From: Firmicutes bacterium UBA6113
Lineage (GTDB): Bacteria > Bacillota > Clostridia > Tissierellales > Sedimentibacteraceae
Reading direction: 5' to 3'
DNA: 64,000 nucleotides
Assembly (NCBI GenBank): GCA_002422545.1
Contig: DIWF01000004.1
Span: 1-64,000, forward strand
The position numbers and the translations under genes were made by a program. Below are positions 25,833 through 34,825 of the stretch, in pieces (position 1 is the first letter of the stretch; the number at the start of each line of letters is the position of its first letter). Under the pieces are notes generated by a model. That model was not told the origin of the DNA. It ran no database searches and saw nothing but the letters and a program-made list of their open reading frames with translations.

Positions 25833-26882
25833 TTGGACGGCAGGATGATTTCTAAGGAAAGAGTTGTTTACGCAGATGTTTTGAAGATTTTTGCATCTTT
25901 TTCGGTTGTTTTTCTGCATGTTGCCGCAGGAGGATGGGGAAGTGCAGGTATTGAAACATATGAATGGAAAGTATTTAACATTTATGACAGCGTTCTGAGA
26001 TTTGGAGTTCCTGTGTTTGTTATGGCAAGCGGAATGTTTCTCCTACGTCCGGAAAAGAAGTTGAGCGTAGTAGATATTTACAAAAAATACATACCGCGTA
26101 TTGTAATTTGTTTTTTGTCATGGTCATTTCTCTATGCTATATATCCTGTTGTTTCAGGAAAAATGCAGTTTGAGCAGGAAAGATTTCTGAGGGAATTCAT
26201 ATTCGGACATTATCACATGTGGTATTTGTACATGATTGTAGGTCTTTACATTATAACGCCCATACTTCGAAAAATCATTCAGGATAAAAAATCAGCTGAA
26301 TATTTCATATTGCTCTCTGCTATATTTGCATTTGTGCTGCCTTTTGCAGCAAAAGTGTTCCAGCTTAAGGATTTCGAAATGTTTGTACGCAAGTTTGAAG
26401 TAAGCATGGTTTTAGGATATTCAGGATACTTCGTACTTGGATATTATCTTGATTTTTATGAAATAAAAATTGCAACAAGAAAAATCATTTATGTGGCAGG
26501 AATTCTGGGAGTGTTAGCAACTGCAGCATTAACAAGCACTGTTTCATTAAAAAGCGGTAAAGCTGATAGCATGTTTTACAGTTATCTGTCTCCAAATGTC
26601 TTGGCTGCAAGCATAGCTGTGTTTGTGTTTTTCAGGTACAGAGTTTCAAAAATAAAATTCGGTCCTAAAAGTCTGAAGGCTGCAGGAGTTTTGTCTGCAT
26701 GTTCGTTCAGAATCTATCTCGTCCATGATTTTTTCAACATATTTTTATACAATGCAGGAATTTCAGTCATGAATTACAATCCGGCTGTTTCTGTTCCCAT
26801 AATTGCAGCGGCGGTTTTTGCAATGAGTTTCGTTGCTAGCTATATAATAGGAAAAATTCCTTTTTTAAATAAAATTCTATAA
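25833..26882 (+). CDS. Acyltransferase 3 family membrane protein
   Basis: This 349-residue polytopic membrane protein of the acyltransferase-3 (OafA/WecH/IcaC-like) family has about ten hydrophobic segments. It typically transfers acetyl or succinyl groups to surface polysaccharide or cell-wall sugars. The opening VYADVLKIFASFSVVFLHVAAGG holds the conserved His near residue 28, and FGVPVFVMASGMFLL follows. TTG at 25833 is chosen because AGGAG lies seven bases upstream; the ATG at 25845 is an alternative. The acceptor is unknown. It precedes the uridine phosphorylase gene by 12 bp and may share its transcript. Confidence 0.85.
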   Translation: MDGRMISKERVVYADVLKIFASFSVVFLHVAAGGWGSAGIETYEWKVFNIYDSVLRFGVPVFVMASGMFLLRPEKKLSVVDIYKKYIPRIVICFLSWSFLYAIYPVVSGKMQFEQERFLREFIFGHYHMWYLYMIVGLYIITPILRKIIQDKKSAEYFILLSAIFAFVLPFAAKVFQLKDFEMFVRKFEVSMVLGYSGYFVLGYYLDFYEIKIATRKIIYVAGILGVLATAALTSTVSLKSGKADSMFYSYLSPNVLAASIAVFVFFRYRVSKIKFGPKSLKAAGVLSACSFRIYLVHDFFNIFLYNAGISVMNYNPAVSVPIIAAAVFAMSFVASYIIGKIPFLNKIL

Positions 26883-26894
26883 TCGGAGGATATT

Positions 26895-27677
26895 ATGAGC
26901 AAGGCATATTCAGGAGACGTTCAGTATCATATCAATATGAAGCAAGGGGATGTGGGGCGATATGTTATATTGCCGGGAGACCCCAAAAGATGTGTCAAAA
27001 TAGCAGAGCATTTTGACAATCCTGTGCTGGTTGCAGACCACAGGGAATTTGTTACGTATACAGGTTTCATCGATGGCGTTAAGGTTAGTGTCACATCCAC
27101 AGGAATAGGAGGACCTTCAGCCTCAATAGCTCTGGAAGAGCTTTCTAACATAGGTGCTGACACATTCATCCGAGTTGGAACAAGCGGAGGAATGGATATT
27201 GATGTAATGGGAGGAGACCTGGTTATTGCTTCAGGAGCAATCAGAATGGAAGGAACAGGCAGAGAATATGCACCTATGGAGTTTCCGGCGGTTGCAAATT
27301 ATGAAGTATTAAATGCCCTTGTAAAAGCATCAAAGGATTTAGGAAAGAAATATCACGTTGGAATTGTTCAGTGCAAAGATGCATATTACGGACAGCATGA
27401 ACCTGAAACAAAACCTGTAGGATATGAGCTTATAAACAAATGGAATGCATGGCTCAAACTTGGAGCTCTTGCTTCTGAAATGGAATCAGCAGCTTTGTTT
27501 ATTGTTGGAGCGTACAGAAGAGTGAGAGTGGGTGCTATATTAAATGTTGTTGCCAACCAGGAAAGAAGAAAGCTGGGACTTGACGATCCACAGGAACACG
27601 ATACGGAAGCAGCCATAGTGACTGCCATAGAAGCCATTAGAAATCTCATTAAAGAAGACAAGGCAATTAATAATTAA
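26895..27677 (+). CDS. udp: Uridine phosphorylase
   Basis: This 260-residue nucleoside phosphorylase of the PNP/UDP family splits uridine and phosphate into uracil and ribose-1-phosphate. Phosphate-binding ILPGDPKR lies near residue 26 and RVGTSGGMD near residue 93. EMESAALFIVG near residue 196 is the ribose-binding Glu-Met-Glu motif. The protein is of typical length and cytoplasmic. CGGAGGA precedes the ATG. Assignment to uridine rather than purine substrates is from overall similarity and is probable, not proven. Confidence 0.88.
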   Translation: MSKAYSGDVQYHINMKQGDVGRYVILPGDPKRCVKIAEHFDNPVLVADHREFVTYTGFIDGVKVSVTSTGIGGPSASIALEELSNIGADTFIRVGTSGGMDIDVMGGDLVIASGAIRMEGTGREYAPMEFPAVANYEVLNALVKASKDLGKKYHVGIVQCKDAYYGQHEPETKPVGYELINKWNAWLKLGALASEMESAALFIVGAYRRVRVGAILNVVANQERRKLGLDDPQEHDTEAAIVTAIEAIRNLIKEDKAINN

Positions 27678-27703
27678 GAGTTAAGAATGAAGAATTAAAA
27701 GTA

Positions 27704-27735
27704 AAAAGATTTGAACGATGACGTTCAAATCTTTT
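27704..27735. terminator. Bidirectional terminator between udp and the ClC gene
   Basis: AAAAGATTTGAACG-ATGA-CGTTCAAATCTTTT is a perfect 14-bp stem, with A/T runs serving both convergent genes. Confidence 0.85.
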
Positions 27736-27741
27736 ATATTT

Positions 27742-28998
27742 TTATTTTGCGTTGATGTTTATGAATTCTGCCTTGAGCTTTGAATAAACTATTTTTTGGC
27801 TGCTGTAAAGCCCGTAATATCCCGACAACATGTAGCTAACACTGCAGGCAATGGCAAATATCATAAGTCCTTCTGCACCAAAAAGTTCAATTGAAAGTAT
27901 TATGGATGCAATGGGAGCATTGACAACTCCGCAGAACAGCGCTACAAGTCCAATTGCTGCTGAGAAGCCAGGATTAAGCCCTAAAAGGCTTCCTGCAAAG
28001 CATCCAAATGTGGCACCTATGAAAAATGTAGGAACTATTTCTCCGCCTTTAAAGCCTGCTGCTATGGTTATTGCAGTGAATATTATTTTGAGAATAAATG
28101 CTTCCGGTCTGGCAGTTCCTCCAATGGCTTTTTCAATTATGTTCATTCCTGCACCGTTATAATCTCCCGTTTTAAGAAGGACGGTCATGATAACTATTAT
28201 GAGTCCACCCACAAAGCCTCGGACGTATATGTTTTTTAACTTTGATTCCATCAGGTGTTCTGTTTTTTTCATGGATACTATGAATACAATGCTTAATAAT
28301 GCGCAAAGAGCTGCAAGCATTACAGTCATAATTATTGTTTTAAAAGTGAGATCAGGTATGTAGCTTAAGTAAAATCTCACAGGCACAACACCAAAGTACA
28401 ATGAAACACCATATGCCATAAGTGAAGAAACAAGGCATGGTACAAGGCTTGAATAATAAATTACTCCAATGCTTATTACTTCCATTGCAAACAATGTTGC
28501 AGTAAGAGGAGTTCCAAACAGCGCTGCAAAAACGCTGCTCATGCCGCATAACGTTATGAGGTGCATGTCCTTTTCATCGAGGTGAAAAAAAGAACCTACA
28601 AACGAACCTATGCTTCCACCAAGTTGAAGTGCTGCACCTTCTCTTCCGGCTGAACCTCCGAATAGGTGTGTTATGAATGTGCTAATGAATATCAGGGGAG
28701 CCAGAACAAAGGGAACCTTCTGGTCAGAACGTATTGAATTTATTATTTGATTTGTTCCTTTAGAATCGCTCATTTTAAACATTTTGTACAATACGGCAAT
28801 AACAACTCCGCCTATGGGTAAAAACAAAATTATCCAATTGTTTTCTACACGAAATTCCGTAGCGTGCTCAACGCTTACGTGAAACAATGTTCCTATAACT
28901 CCTCCAATAAAACCTGTTATACTTGCTAGAAAAACCCATCTTATAAATGTTTTAATATAATTCCCAGCTGATTTGATTTTGTTTAAGTATAATTCCAA
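27742..28998 (-). CDS. ClC family chloride channel or transporter
   Basis: This polytopic membrane protein of about 418 residues belongs to the ClC family. The selectivity motif GSAGREGAALQLGG near residue 115 carries the gating Glu; GxxxP-type motifs and GGEIVPTFFIGATFG near residue 320 mark the second half of the inverted repeat. No C-terminal CBS domains are present. The start is proposed as TTG at 28998, since AAAGGAG lies seven bases upstream; the longer open frame reaching 29094 lacks a ribosome site. Channel versus Cl-/H+ or F-/H+ antiport cannot be decided by eye. Confidence 0.88.
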   Translation of the reverse strand: MELYLNKIKSAGNYIKTFIRWVFLASITGFIGGVIGTLFHVSVEHATEFRVENNWIILFLPIGGVVIAVLYKMFKMSDSKGTNQIINSIRSDQKVPFVLAPLIFISTFITHLFGGSAGREGAALQLGGSIGSFVGSFFHLDEKDMHLITLCGMSSVFAALFGTPLTATLFAMEVISIGVIYYSSLVPCLVSSLMAYGVSLYFGVVPVRFYLSYIPDLTFKTIIMTVMLAALCALLSIVFIVSMKKTEHLMESKLKNIYVRGFVGGLIIVIMTVLLKTGDYNGAGMNIIEKAIGGTARPEAFILKIIFTAITIAAGFKGGEIVPTFFIGATFGCFAGSLLGLNPGFSAAIGLVALFCGVVNAPIASIILSIELFGAEGLMIFAIACSVSYMLSGYYGLYSSQKIVYSKLKAEFININAK

Positions 28999-29058
28999 TT
29001 TTTTTACTCCTTTAATTTTCTCAACGAGAATAATTGTATCACAATTTTTCTGAATGTC

Positions 29059-29092
29059 AAAAAAATTACAGCCATCATTGTTGTGCGGCTGC
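29059..29092 (-). terminator. Probable terminator of the MATE gene
   Basis: CAGCC/GGCTG stem with a 13-nt loop; a run of seven Ts follows on the minus strand. Confidence 0.45.
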
Positions 29093-29100
29093 AATATCGA

Positions 29101-30561
29101 TTATTTTATTTTAATGTTTTTCCATGTGCCGGAATTGTATCTGAAAAGAACAAGGACAGACCTTACAGTCTGGTCCAGGATGAATGCAAACCATGCTCCT
29201 TCAAGACCTAAGTTCAGGCTGTTTATGAAATATATGGCTGCCAGGGGCCTTAACAAAAGAACCGTCAGAAATGTTATGATGGCTGTAGCTTTTGTGTCAC
29301 CTGCACCTCTCAATGCACCTGTGAGAATAAACTGCGATGACTGCAGGGGCTGGGTGAAGCCTACAAACATCATTATTCGTGCTCCCTGAGAAATAATGTC
29401 CGGGTCATCATTGTAAAGAGCCACAATATTCTTTCCGAAAAATATGAAGGCTGCTCCTATAACAAGTGATACTGCCATTCCAAGCCGCCTTGTCCTATGG
29501 TTGTAGGCATGAGCCATATCAGGTCTGTTTTTGCCAAGACTTTGTCCGGTAAGGCTGGTTGCAGAAACAGCAAAGCCCTGGCCGTTCATGAACGACAGGG
29601 ACTGAATGTTCATGCATATCTGATGAACAGCATATGATACGGTGCCAAGCCCGGCAATTGTTTTTACATAAATTATGACACCAACACGCATTAAAAGCTG
29701 TTCAACCATTGCAGGAAAACCTATTGAAAATATTTGTTTCATGATTGCAGCATCAGGCTTGAAGCTGTCTTTGAAGCGGAGGTGGAGATACTGATTTCCT
29801 TTGGTTATATAAAGAAGGGCAAAAACAAATGCCGCAAGTTCACCGATTACTGTAGCAATAGAGGCCCCTGCAACTTCCAGCCGCGGAAAGCCGAAATTTC
29901 CTTCAATGAGGAAATAATTGAAAATGACATTGACTATATTAGCCATAAGGTTGTAAATCATGGCTGTCCTTGAGTTGCCCACTCCTCTTAGCACTGCTGT
30001 TATTGTTGAAGTAAGAGCCATGAATGTGAAACCGACCATCTGTATCTTCAGATAAATAGTCCCTTCCTTCAATGTCTGTGCATCAGGCGCGCCCATGAAA
30101 ATAATCAGTTTTTCAGAAAAAATATAACCGATAACTGATGAAGTAACAGAAAATGCTAATGTCAATATAAGAGCCTGCCGCATTATCTGGTTTGCTTTTT
30201 CCTGTTCTCCGGCGCCTTTATACCTTGCTACCATGGCCGTAGCACCCACGTTCATTGCCATGAACAATATCATGAGCAGAAATTTTGGCTGAACAGTAAG
30301 GCCAACGGCTGACAAAGCCCATGCTCCAAGACCTCCTACCATCATGAGGTCAACCATTGAAGCAAGCTGAGTCAGGGTCATTTCAACTACAGAAGGCCAG
30401 GCAAGCTTCACAATGTCTGTATAAAGCATTTTAGATGTAACATGGGGAGGCAGATTTCCTTTTGTAATGTTTTCAACTTCTATGTCCATGCCGTCCTCAA
30501 CCAGGTCCAGAGCCAGGTCAAAATTTGCGGAATTTTTAAATTTAGGGAAGTGGATTCTCAT
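29101..30561 (-). CDS. MATE family efflux transporter
   Basis: This 486-residue integral membrane protein has about 12 helices in two homologous halves, the layout of multidrug and toxic compound extrusion antiporters driven by Na+ or H+. The N-half motif WPSVVEMTLTQLASMVDLMM near residue 53 and the C-half counterpart GFPAMVEQLLMRVGVIIYV near residue 280 show the internal duplication. An N-terminal cytoplasmic extension of about 45 residues is longer than in NorM. AAAGGAC precedes the ATG. The substrate is unknown. Confidence 0.92.
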   Translation of the reverse strand: MRIHFPKFKNSANFDLALDLVEDGMDIEVENITKGNLPPHVTSKMLYTDIVKLAWPSVVEMTLTQLASMVDLMMVGGLGAWALSAVGLTVQPKFLLMILFMAMNVGATAMVARYKGAGEQEKANQIMRQALILTLAFSVTSSVIGYIFSEKLIIFMGAPDAQTLKEGTIYLKIQMVGFTFMALTSTITAVLRGVGNSRTAMIYNLMANIVNVIFNYFLIEGNFGFPRLEVAGASIATVIGELAAFVFALLYITKGNQYLHLRFKDSFKPDAAIMKQIFSIGFPAMVEQLLMRVGVIIYVKTIAGLGTVSYAVHQICMNIQSLSFMNGQGFAVSATSLTGQSLGKNRPDMAHAYNHRTRRLGMAVSLVIGAAFIFFGKNIVALYNDDPDIISQGARIMMFVGFTQPLQSSQFILTGALRGAGDTKATAIITFLTVLLLRPLAAIYFINSLNLGLEGAWFAFILDQTVRSVLVLFRYNSGTWKNIKIK

Positions 30562-30596
30562 TTTTTGTCCTTTCAGTCAGGTTGTCAATCAAGCAA

Positions 30597-30615
30597 GACA
30601 TCGCTATGCGATGTA
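30597..30615. repeat. Small inverted repeat upstream of the MATE gene
   Basis: ACATCGC-TAT-GCGATGT is a perfect 7-bp stem between the divergent MATE and DUF4342 genes. It could be an operator or a hairpin in the MATE leader. Confidence 0.4.
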
Positions 30616-30815
30616 TTATTATATGATATAAAAAGAAATGTTTTCATAAAATAAATAATATCATCTATAAAAAGGCTTGTCAACATCATGAAGGTACGCC
30701 AGTCTTATTAAAAATATAAATTAAATTCTAATCTTATTTTAATAAATCCCTAAAACAAGCTTAATTCTTCGGATGTATATTAGTAACATAGAAAATATAA
30801 ATTTTGGAGGGCGAA

Positions 30816-31307
30816 ATGAAAGTAACATTGGAACAAATAGACGAACTGAGAAACAGAGTAAATGTAAGCTATGAGGAAGCAAAAAGCACCTTGGAGAAAA
30901 ATGACGGTGATCTCATAAAATCAATTATTGAACTTGAAAAGAAAAAAGGAAGAAAGAATGAAACAAAAGGAAACTTCACTTCATTCACAGACAGACTTTT
31001 GTCACTTAAACTGTCAATAAGGAACAAAGATGGCGAAACAGTGCTGAATATTCCATTAATAATAGTTCTTGCCGTGTTCGTAATGGCATTTTGGGTTGTG
31101 ATATTCGGCCTTATGCTTGCAATATTGACTTCATGCAAGATTAAAGTATACAGAGACAAGAATTCGATGAATGTAAGCAGCTTGAAAAAGAACATGAAGG
31201 AAGCAGTTAATAAAATCAAAGTAAAATCTGAAGAAATCATTGTTGACGAAGAACAGCCGTTAACTAAAAATGACGATCAGGGCGACAATGAAATAATTAT
31301 TGAATAA
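30816..31307 (+). CDS. DUF4342-type protein with UBA-like domain
   Basis: This 163-residue protein starts with a UBA-like three-helix domain: VTLEQIDELRNRVNVSYEEA then LEKNDGDLIKSIIELEKKKG, the form seen in EF-Ts and DUF4342 proteins. A membrane helix spans about residues 87-112, followed by a basic then acidic cytoplasmic tail. The function is unknown. ATG at 30816 has GGAGGGC upstream; a TTG that opens the frame earlier overlaps that ribosome site. It is a single-gene unit ahead of a two-component system. Confidence 0.8.
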   Translation: MKVTLEQIDELRNRVNVSYEEAKSTLEKNDGDLIKSIIELEKKKGRKNETKGNFTSFTDRLLSLKLSIRNKDGETVLNIPLIIVLAVFVMAFWVVIFGLMLAILTSCKIKVYRDKNSMNVSSLKKNMKEAVNKIKVKSEEIIVDEEQPLTKNDDQGDNEIIIE

Positions 31308-31310
31308 CTA

Positions 31311-31339
31311 ATATCAGGTCTTGGACCTGATATTTCTTT
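31311..31339 (+). terminator. Terminator of the DUF4342 gene
   Basis: ATATCAGGTC-TTG-GACCTGATAT perfect 10-bp stem and a T-rich tail. Confidence 0.8.
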
Positions 31340-31424
31340 ATATAGCTGTGATTTAATGGCAATAATATTGTAATGATTCAGCAGATGATATTTCAATTAA
31401 GCGCAGTTCGTGGCACATAATTAA

Positions 31425-31453
31425 TTGAAATATATTATTAAAAAGAGTATAAT
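31425..31453 (+). promoter_or_regulatory. Promoter of the two-component system
   Basis: TTGAAA and TATAAT separated by 17 bp, 26 bp before the regulator start. Confidence 0.7.
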
Positions 31454-31478
31454 AGGAAAAAAAGCCGAGGTTATATCC

Positions 31479-32165
31479 ATGGATAAGAAAAAAATTCTCA
31501 TTGTTGAAGATGAACATAAAATTGCAAGGTTTTTGGAACTTGAGCTCAAATATGAAGGATATGAAGTTGAAATAGCAAACAACGGCAGAGAAGGACTTGA
31601 AAAAGGAAAAGAATCTGACGTTGATTTGATAATTCTTGACCTTATGCTTCCGGGCTTAAGCGGAATAGAAGTGTGCAGGAGATTGAGGCAGACTTCTGAT
31701 GTTCCTGTAATAATGCTTACTGCAAAAGATGACATTTCAGACAAGGTCACAGGGCTGGACATAGGAGCTGATGACTATATGACAAAGCCTTTTGCCGTTG
31801 AGGAACTGTTGGCGCGAATAAGGGTTCTTTTAAAAAGAAAAAACATAAACAAGGAAAAAGAAGAAGCACAGATTCTTGAAATAGGCAAGCTGAAACTGTG
31901 CAAAAACAACTACAAGGTTGAATATGACAATGAAAACATCGAACTGACAAAAAAAGAATTTGAGCTTTTGGAATTCATGATGATAAATAAAAATATTGTG
32001 CTTACCAGGGAAAAGATACTGGATAAAGTATGGGGATATGATTACTTCGGAGACACTAACATTATCGATGTGTACATAAGATACCTAAGAAGTAAAATAG
32101 ACCAGAAGTACAACGTAAACCTAATAGAAACAGTGAGAGGCGTCGGTTATATAATTCGCGATTGA
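31479..32165 (+). CDS. OmpR/PhoB family response regulator
   Basis: This 228-residue two-domain regulator has a receiver domain with acidic pair VEDE, phosphoacceptor Asp54 in LIILDLMLPG, and Lys103 in MTKPF. A C-terminal winged helix includes LTKKEFELLEF and VWGYDYFGDTNIIDVYIRYL. The ATG at 31479 was chosen because GCCGAGG lies eight bases upstream; the longer frame start overlaps the promoter. It is co-transcribed with the histidine kinase 10 bp downstream. The sequence is of the ArlR/CssR-like class, but the signal and targets are unknown. Confidence 0.92.
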   Translation: MDKKKILIVEDEHKIARFLELELKYEGYEVEIANNGREGLEKGKESDVDLIILDLMLPGLSGIEVCRRLRQTSDVPVIMLTAKDDISDKVTGLDIGADDYMTKPFAVEELLARIRVLLKRKNINKEKEEAQILEIGKLKLCKNNYKVEYDNENIELTKKEFELLEFMMINKNIVLTREKILDKVWGYDYFGDTNIIDVYIRYLRSKIDQKYNVNLIETVRGVGYIIRD

Positions 32166-32175
32166 AGGATTTCAT

Positions 32176-33588
32176 ATGATTAGGACCATTAAGAAAATAC
32201 TAAAAACGTTGCTTGGGGTTGTGCTTTTTCCTTTTAATATGGTGTGGAAACTAATTGTAAAACTTTTGAAGAGATTTAAGTTTTCCATAGCGTTTAAAAT
32301 ATCCGCATCGTATTTTTTCCTTTACATTGTAATAATCCTTATTGTTGCAATGATTACATCGGCAGGTTACATGATAAATGAATTAAATAAATTTGATGTA
32401 AACGTAGCTGAAGAGGATGTTGAAAAAATCATGAACAATTATCCTGAGGTCAGCAGCCTTGACATGGATGAAAATATACGTTCTGTTGAAATTTTTGACA
32501 GCAGCCTGAATACTGTCTATCATTCAGGCTTAAGCAGCAGGTATTCAGACAACATAATAGTTGTTCTTGAAAAACTTTTTTACAACAAGGAATACATATA
32601 TTCCTCAAGCTTTTACTCTAGTGCTGAAAAATATTACATCAATATAAGCTATGAAATAACAGGAATGATTAAAGATACGGCAAAAATCTGCATGCTTGTG
32701 CTGATATCAGGAACCATAGGACTGTTCCTCTTTGTGCCTATAGTTTCAAGAACAAGCTACAAGCTCATAGGCCCGATTAAAAACATGACAGAAATAACAA
32801 AGACCATAACAGTGAACAACATAAACACACGCCTTGACATAAAGGGCACACAGGATGAACTTAAGGAGCTTTCCCAGACTTTCAATGAAATGATGGACAG
32901 AATAGAAGAAGGCTACACCACTCAGCAGCAGTTTGTTTCAGATGCTTCACATGAACTGAGAACTCCAATTGCCGTAATCAAGGGATATGTAAACATGCTT
33001 GACAGGTGGGGAAAAAACGACAAGGCAGTGCTTGAGGAATCCATAAGTGCCATAAAAAATGAAACAGAAAGTATGCAGGATTTAATTGAAAAACTTTTGT
33101 TCATTGCAAGAAGTGACAAGAGCACGCTTACATATACAAAGGAAGATTTTAAAATTTCCATAATACTCAATGAAATAGAAAAAGAAACAAAGATGATTGA
33201 TCAAAAACACAAATTGTATTTCAAATTTTACGAAGACGCTACGATTTATGGTGACCAGAAAAGAATAAAGCAAGCAATAAGAATATTGCTGGACAATGCA
33301 ATGAAATTCACGCCTCAGGACGGGTACATCATGGTATCAAGCTTTATTCAAGATGATTACTACATCATTAAAGTGGAAGATACAGGAATAGGAATCGAGA
33401 AAAAGGATCTTGAAAAAATATTTGAAAGGCTTTACAGAGCTGAGCAATCCAGAAGCAAGGAAATAGGCGGGCATGGTCTTGGACTTTCCATAGCAAAAAT
33501 AATTGTTTTGGGGCACAAGGGGAAAATAAAGGTAAAGAGCACTCTTGGTAAAGGTTCTGAGTTTTCAATAATGCTTCCGTATATATAG
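32176..33588 (+). CDS. Membrane sensor histidine kinase
   Basis: This 470-residue kinase pairs with the regulator just upstream. It has an N-terminal amphipathic Lys-rich segment, a membrane helix (about 40-65), an extracellular sensor of about 100 residues, a second helix (about 168-190), a HAMP domain, a dimerisation domain with phospho-His259 in SDASHELRTP, and a HATPase with N-box LLDNAMKFT, G1 VEDTGIGI and G2 GGHGLGLSI. All catalytic boxes are intact. The sensor domain has no recognisable ligand fold. Confidence 0.93.
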   Translation: MIRTIKKILKTLLGVVLFPFNMVWKLIVKLLKRFKFSIAFKISASYFFLYIVIILIVAMITSAGYMINELNKFDVNVAEEDVEKIMNNYPEVSSLDMDENIRSVEIFDSSLNTVYHSGLSSRYSDNIIVVLEKLFYNKEYIYSSSFYSSAEKYYINISYEITGMIKDTAKICMLVLISGTIGLFLFVPIVSRTSYKLIGPIKNMTEITKTITVNNINTRLDIKGTQDELKELSQTFNEMMDRIEEGYTTQQQFVSDASHELRTPIAVIKGYVNMLDRWGKNDKAVLEESISAIKNETESMQDLIEKLLFIARSDKSTLTYTKEDFKISIILNEIEKETKMIDQKHKLYFKFYEDATIYGDQKRIKQAIRILLDNAMKFTPQDGYIMVSSFIQDDYYIIKVEDTGIGIEKKDLEKIFERLYRAEQSRSKEIGGHGLGLSIAKIIVLGHKGKIKVKSTLGKGSEFSIMLPYI

Positions 33589-33645
33589 TAACATTGTGAA
33601 TATACTTTATAACTGATTAATCGACAAATTGCAACAAAACAAGTC

Positions 33646-33675
33646 AAGGATAAATCCTTCTGTAAATAGTATAAT
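33646..33675 (+). promoter_or_regulatory. Possible sigma-H-like promoter of spoIIA
   Basis: AAGGATAAA sits where a sigma-H -35 (RnAGGAwWW) would be, 17 bp ahead of TATAAT. There is no TTGACA-like -35. The spoIIA operon of Bacillus uses sigma-H; use here is inferred and the -10 is more sigma-A-like. Confidence 0.35.
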
Positions 33676-33708
33676 AGCTTGTACACTAAAGAGAAAGGAT
33701 TTGAAAAA

Positions 33709-34014
33709 GTGAATTTAGAATTTGTTGAATCAGGCCAAATCATGACAATCAAGCTCAAAGGAGATTTAGATCACCACAGCGCTGACGAATCAAGAGTTTT
33801 GATTGACGAAAAAATCAAAGACGAGAAATACAATAAAATAGTAATAGATTTAAAAAATCTTGATTTCATTGACAGCTCAGGCATAGGGTTCGTAATCGGG
33901 CGATACAAGGTTATCCGCAAACGCAATGGGGTCATTGAAATAGTCAATGCAAGCAAAAAGGTGAGAAAAATTCTCGACATGAGCGGCATTGGCAAAATCA
34001 TCAATATTAAATAG
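33709..34014 (+). CDS. spoIIAA: Anti-sigma-F factor antagonist
   Basis: This 101-residue STAS-domain protein, when dephosphorylated by SpoIIE, frees sigma-F from SpoIIAB in the forespore. The phosphorylation loop FIDSSGIGFVIGR carries Ser56/Ser57, matching the Bacillus site. GTG at 33709 is chosen because GAGAAAGGA lies upstream and the frame then begins with the usual MNLEF. It lies 9 bp before spoIIAB. Generic STAS antagonists look similar, but the pairing with a SpoIIAB-type kinase and nearby spoVA genes supports this name. Confidence 0.88.
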   Translation: MNLEFVESGQIMTIKLKGDLDHHSADESRVLIDEKIKDEKYNKIVIDLKNLDFIDSSGIGFVIGRYKVIRKRNGVIEIVNASKKVRKILDMSGIGKIINIK

Positions 34015-34023
34015 GGGGATAAG

Positions 34024-34452
34024 ATGCAAAACAATTATGTATTTATAAAAATACCGAGCTATTCTACAAATGAATCCTTTGCAAGAGCGGCAGTTGCGGC
34101 ATTCTGTTCCAGCTTGAATCCAACTATTGAGGAAATCTCGGATATTAAGACAGCTGTATCAGAAGCAGTTACAAATGCCATAATTCACGGTTATGAAGAT
34201 GAAGTTGGAGAAATAGAAATTCAGTGCAGAATCAAGGGACAAATGGTTGAAATAATCATTGAGGATTTCGGCTGTGGAATCGTAAATGTGGAAAAAGCCA
34301 AGGAACCTTTGTATACGACCAAACCGGAACTCGAGCGTTCAGGAATGGGCTTTGCTGTTATGGAAACATTTATGGACGAGCTTATAGTATTATCCGAAAA
34401 AGATGTGGGAACAAAAGTAATAATGAGAAAAACAATCAATTCGAGAAAATAG
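34024..34452 (+). CDS. spoIIAB: Anti-sigma-F factor (serine kinase)
   Basis: This 142-residue GHKL-fold kinase holds sigma-F inactive and phosphorylates SpoIIAA. The N-box TAVSEAVTNAIIHGY near residue 45, G1 box IEDFGCGI near residue 80 and the ATP-lid segment LERSGMGFAVMETFMDEL near residue 105 are all present. GGGGGA precedes the ATG. In most spore formers sigF follows within a few bases; here a terminator-like hairpin follows instead and sigF is absent. Confidence 0.9.
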   Translation: MQNNYVFIKIPSYSTNESFARAAVAAFCSSLNPTIEEISDIKTAVSEAVTNAIIHGYEDEVGEIEIQCRIKGQMVEIIIEDFGCGIVNVEKAKEPLYTTKPELERSGMGFAVMETFMDELIVLSEKDVGTKVIMRKTINSRK

Positions 34453-34467
34453 GAATAATAATTTAAG

Positions 34468-34496
34468 AAGTTTCGGTTATATAACTGAAACTTTTT
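34468..34496 (+). terminator. Terminator directly after spoIIAB
   Basis: AAGTTTCGGTTAT and ATAACTGAAACTT pair over 13 bp (one G-U) and are followed by five Ts (the last stem bases included). It marks the end of the spoIIA transcript where sigF would normally continue. Confidence 0.7.
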
Positions 34497-34750
34497 GATT
34501 TAATTATGCCATGATGCTGGGCCTATAGAGAAAAATTGAATGATTTAATCAAATAATGTTTTAATTTTACGGCACATTTTGATTGTTATGAATAGTGCCA
34601 TCTTTTATTTAATTGCTGTCATGAATGTCAAAAACATTAATTTGTACAGTCATTATTTTTGTGAAATTTTTAAATTCAATTTGTATTGAAATTTCAAAAC
34701 TAAGTAATATAATTCTTCTAATGTTCTGCAATAATTTAACAGCTCATATT
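34497..34750. other. Intergenic stretch where sigF would be expected; nothing recognised
   Basis: I read all frames for remnants of a sigma-70 region 2 or 4 helix and found none. The stretch is AT-rich with frequent stops. Confidence 0.5.
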
Positions 34751-34778
34751 AAAAAAGGCACAGTTAGTGCTTTTTTTT
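34751..34778 (+). terminator. Hairpin with T-run upstream of the spoVA unit
   Basis: GCAC-AGTTA-GTGC flanked by an A-run and eight Ts; weak GC stem extended by A-T pairs. Confidence 0.5.
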
Positions 34779-34779
34779 A

Positions 34780-34808
34780 GTATTCAAAAAATATTTTTGT
34801 AAATAATA
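34780..34808 (+). promoter_or_regulatory. Possible sigma-G promoter of the spoVA unit
   Basis: GTATT and AATAATA are separated by 17 bp; compared with the sigma-G consensus (GHATR, CATnMTA) they match 4 of 5 and 6 of 7 positions. The AT-rich background lowers the value of the match. Confidence 0.35.
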
Positions 34809-34825
34809 CTTATGAGGTGATTTAT

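Noticed and set aside
29734..29973. Plus-strand ORF inside the MATE gene
   Set aside because: There is no ribosome site and no recognisable pattern, and it lies fully within a well-supported gene on the other strand.
30561..30615. Hairpin ACATCGC/GCGATGT as a terminator
   Set aside because: It lies between divergent genes and has no T-run, so termination there makes no sense; kept only as a small inverted repeat.
34497..34825. A decayed sigF gene after spoIIAB
   Set aside because: Reading all frames showed no sigma region 2 or region 4 pattern; stops are frequent and the stretch is too short.
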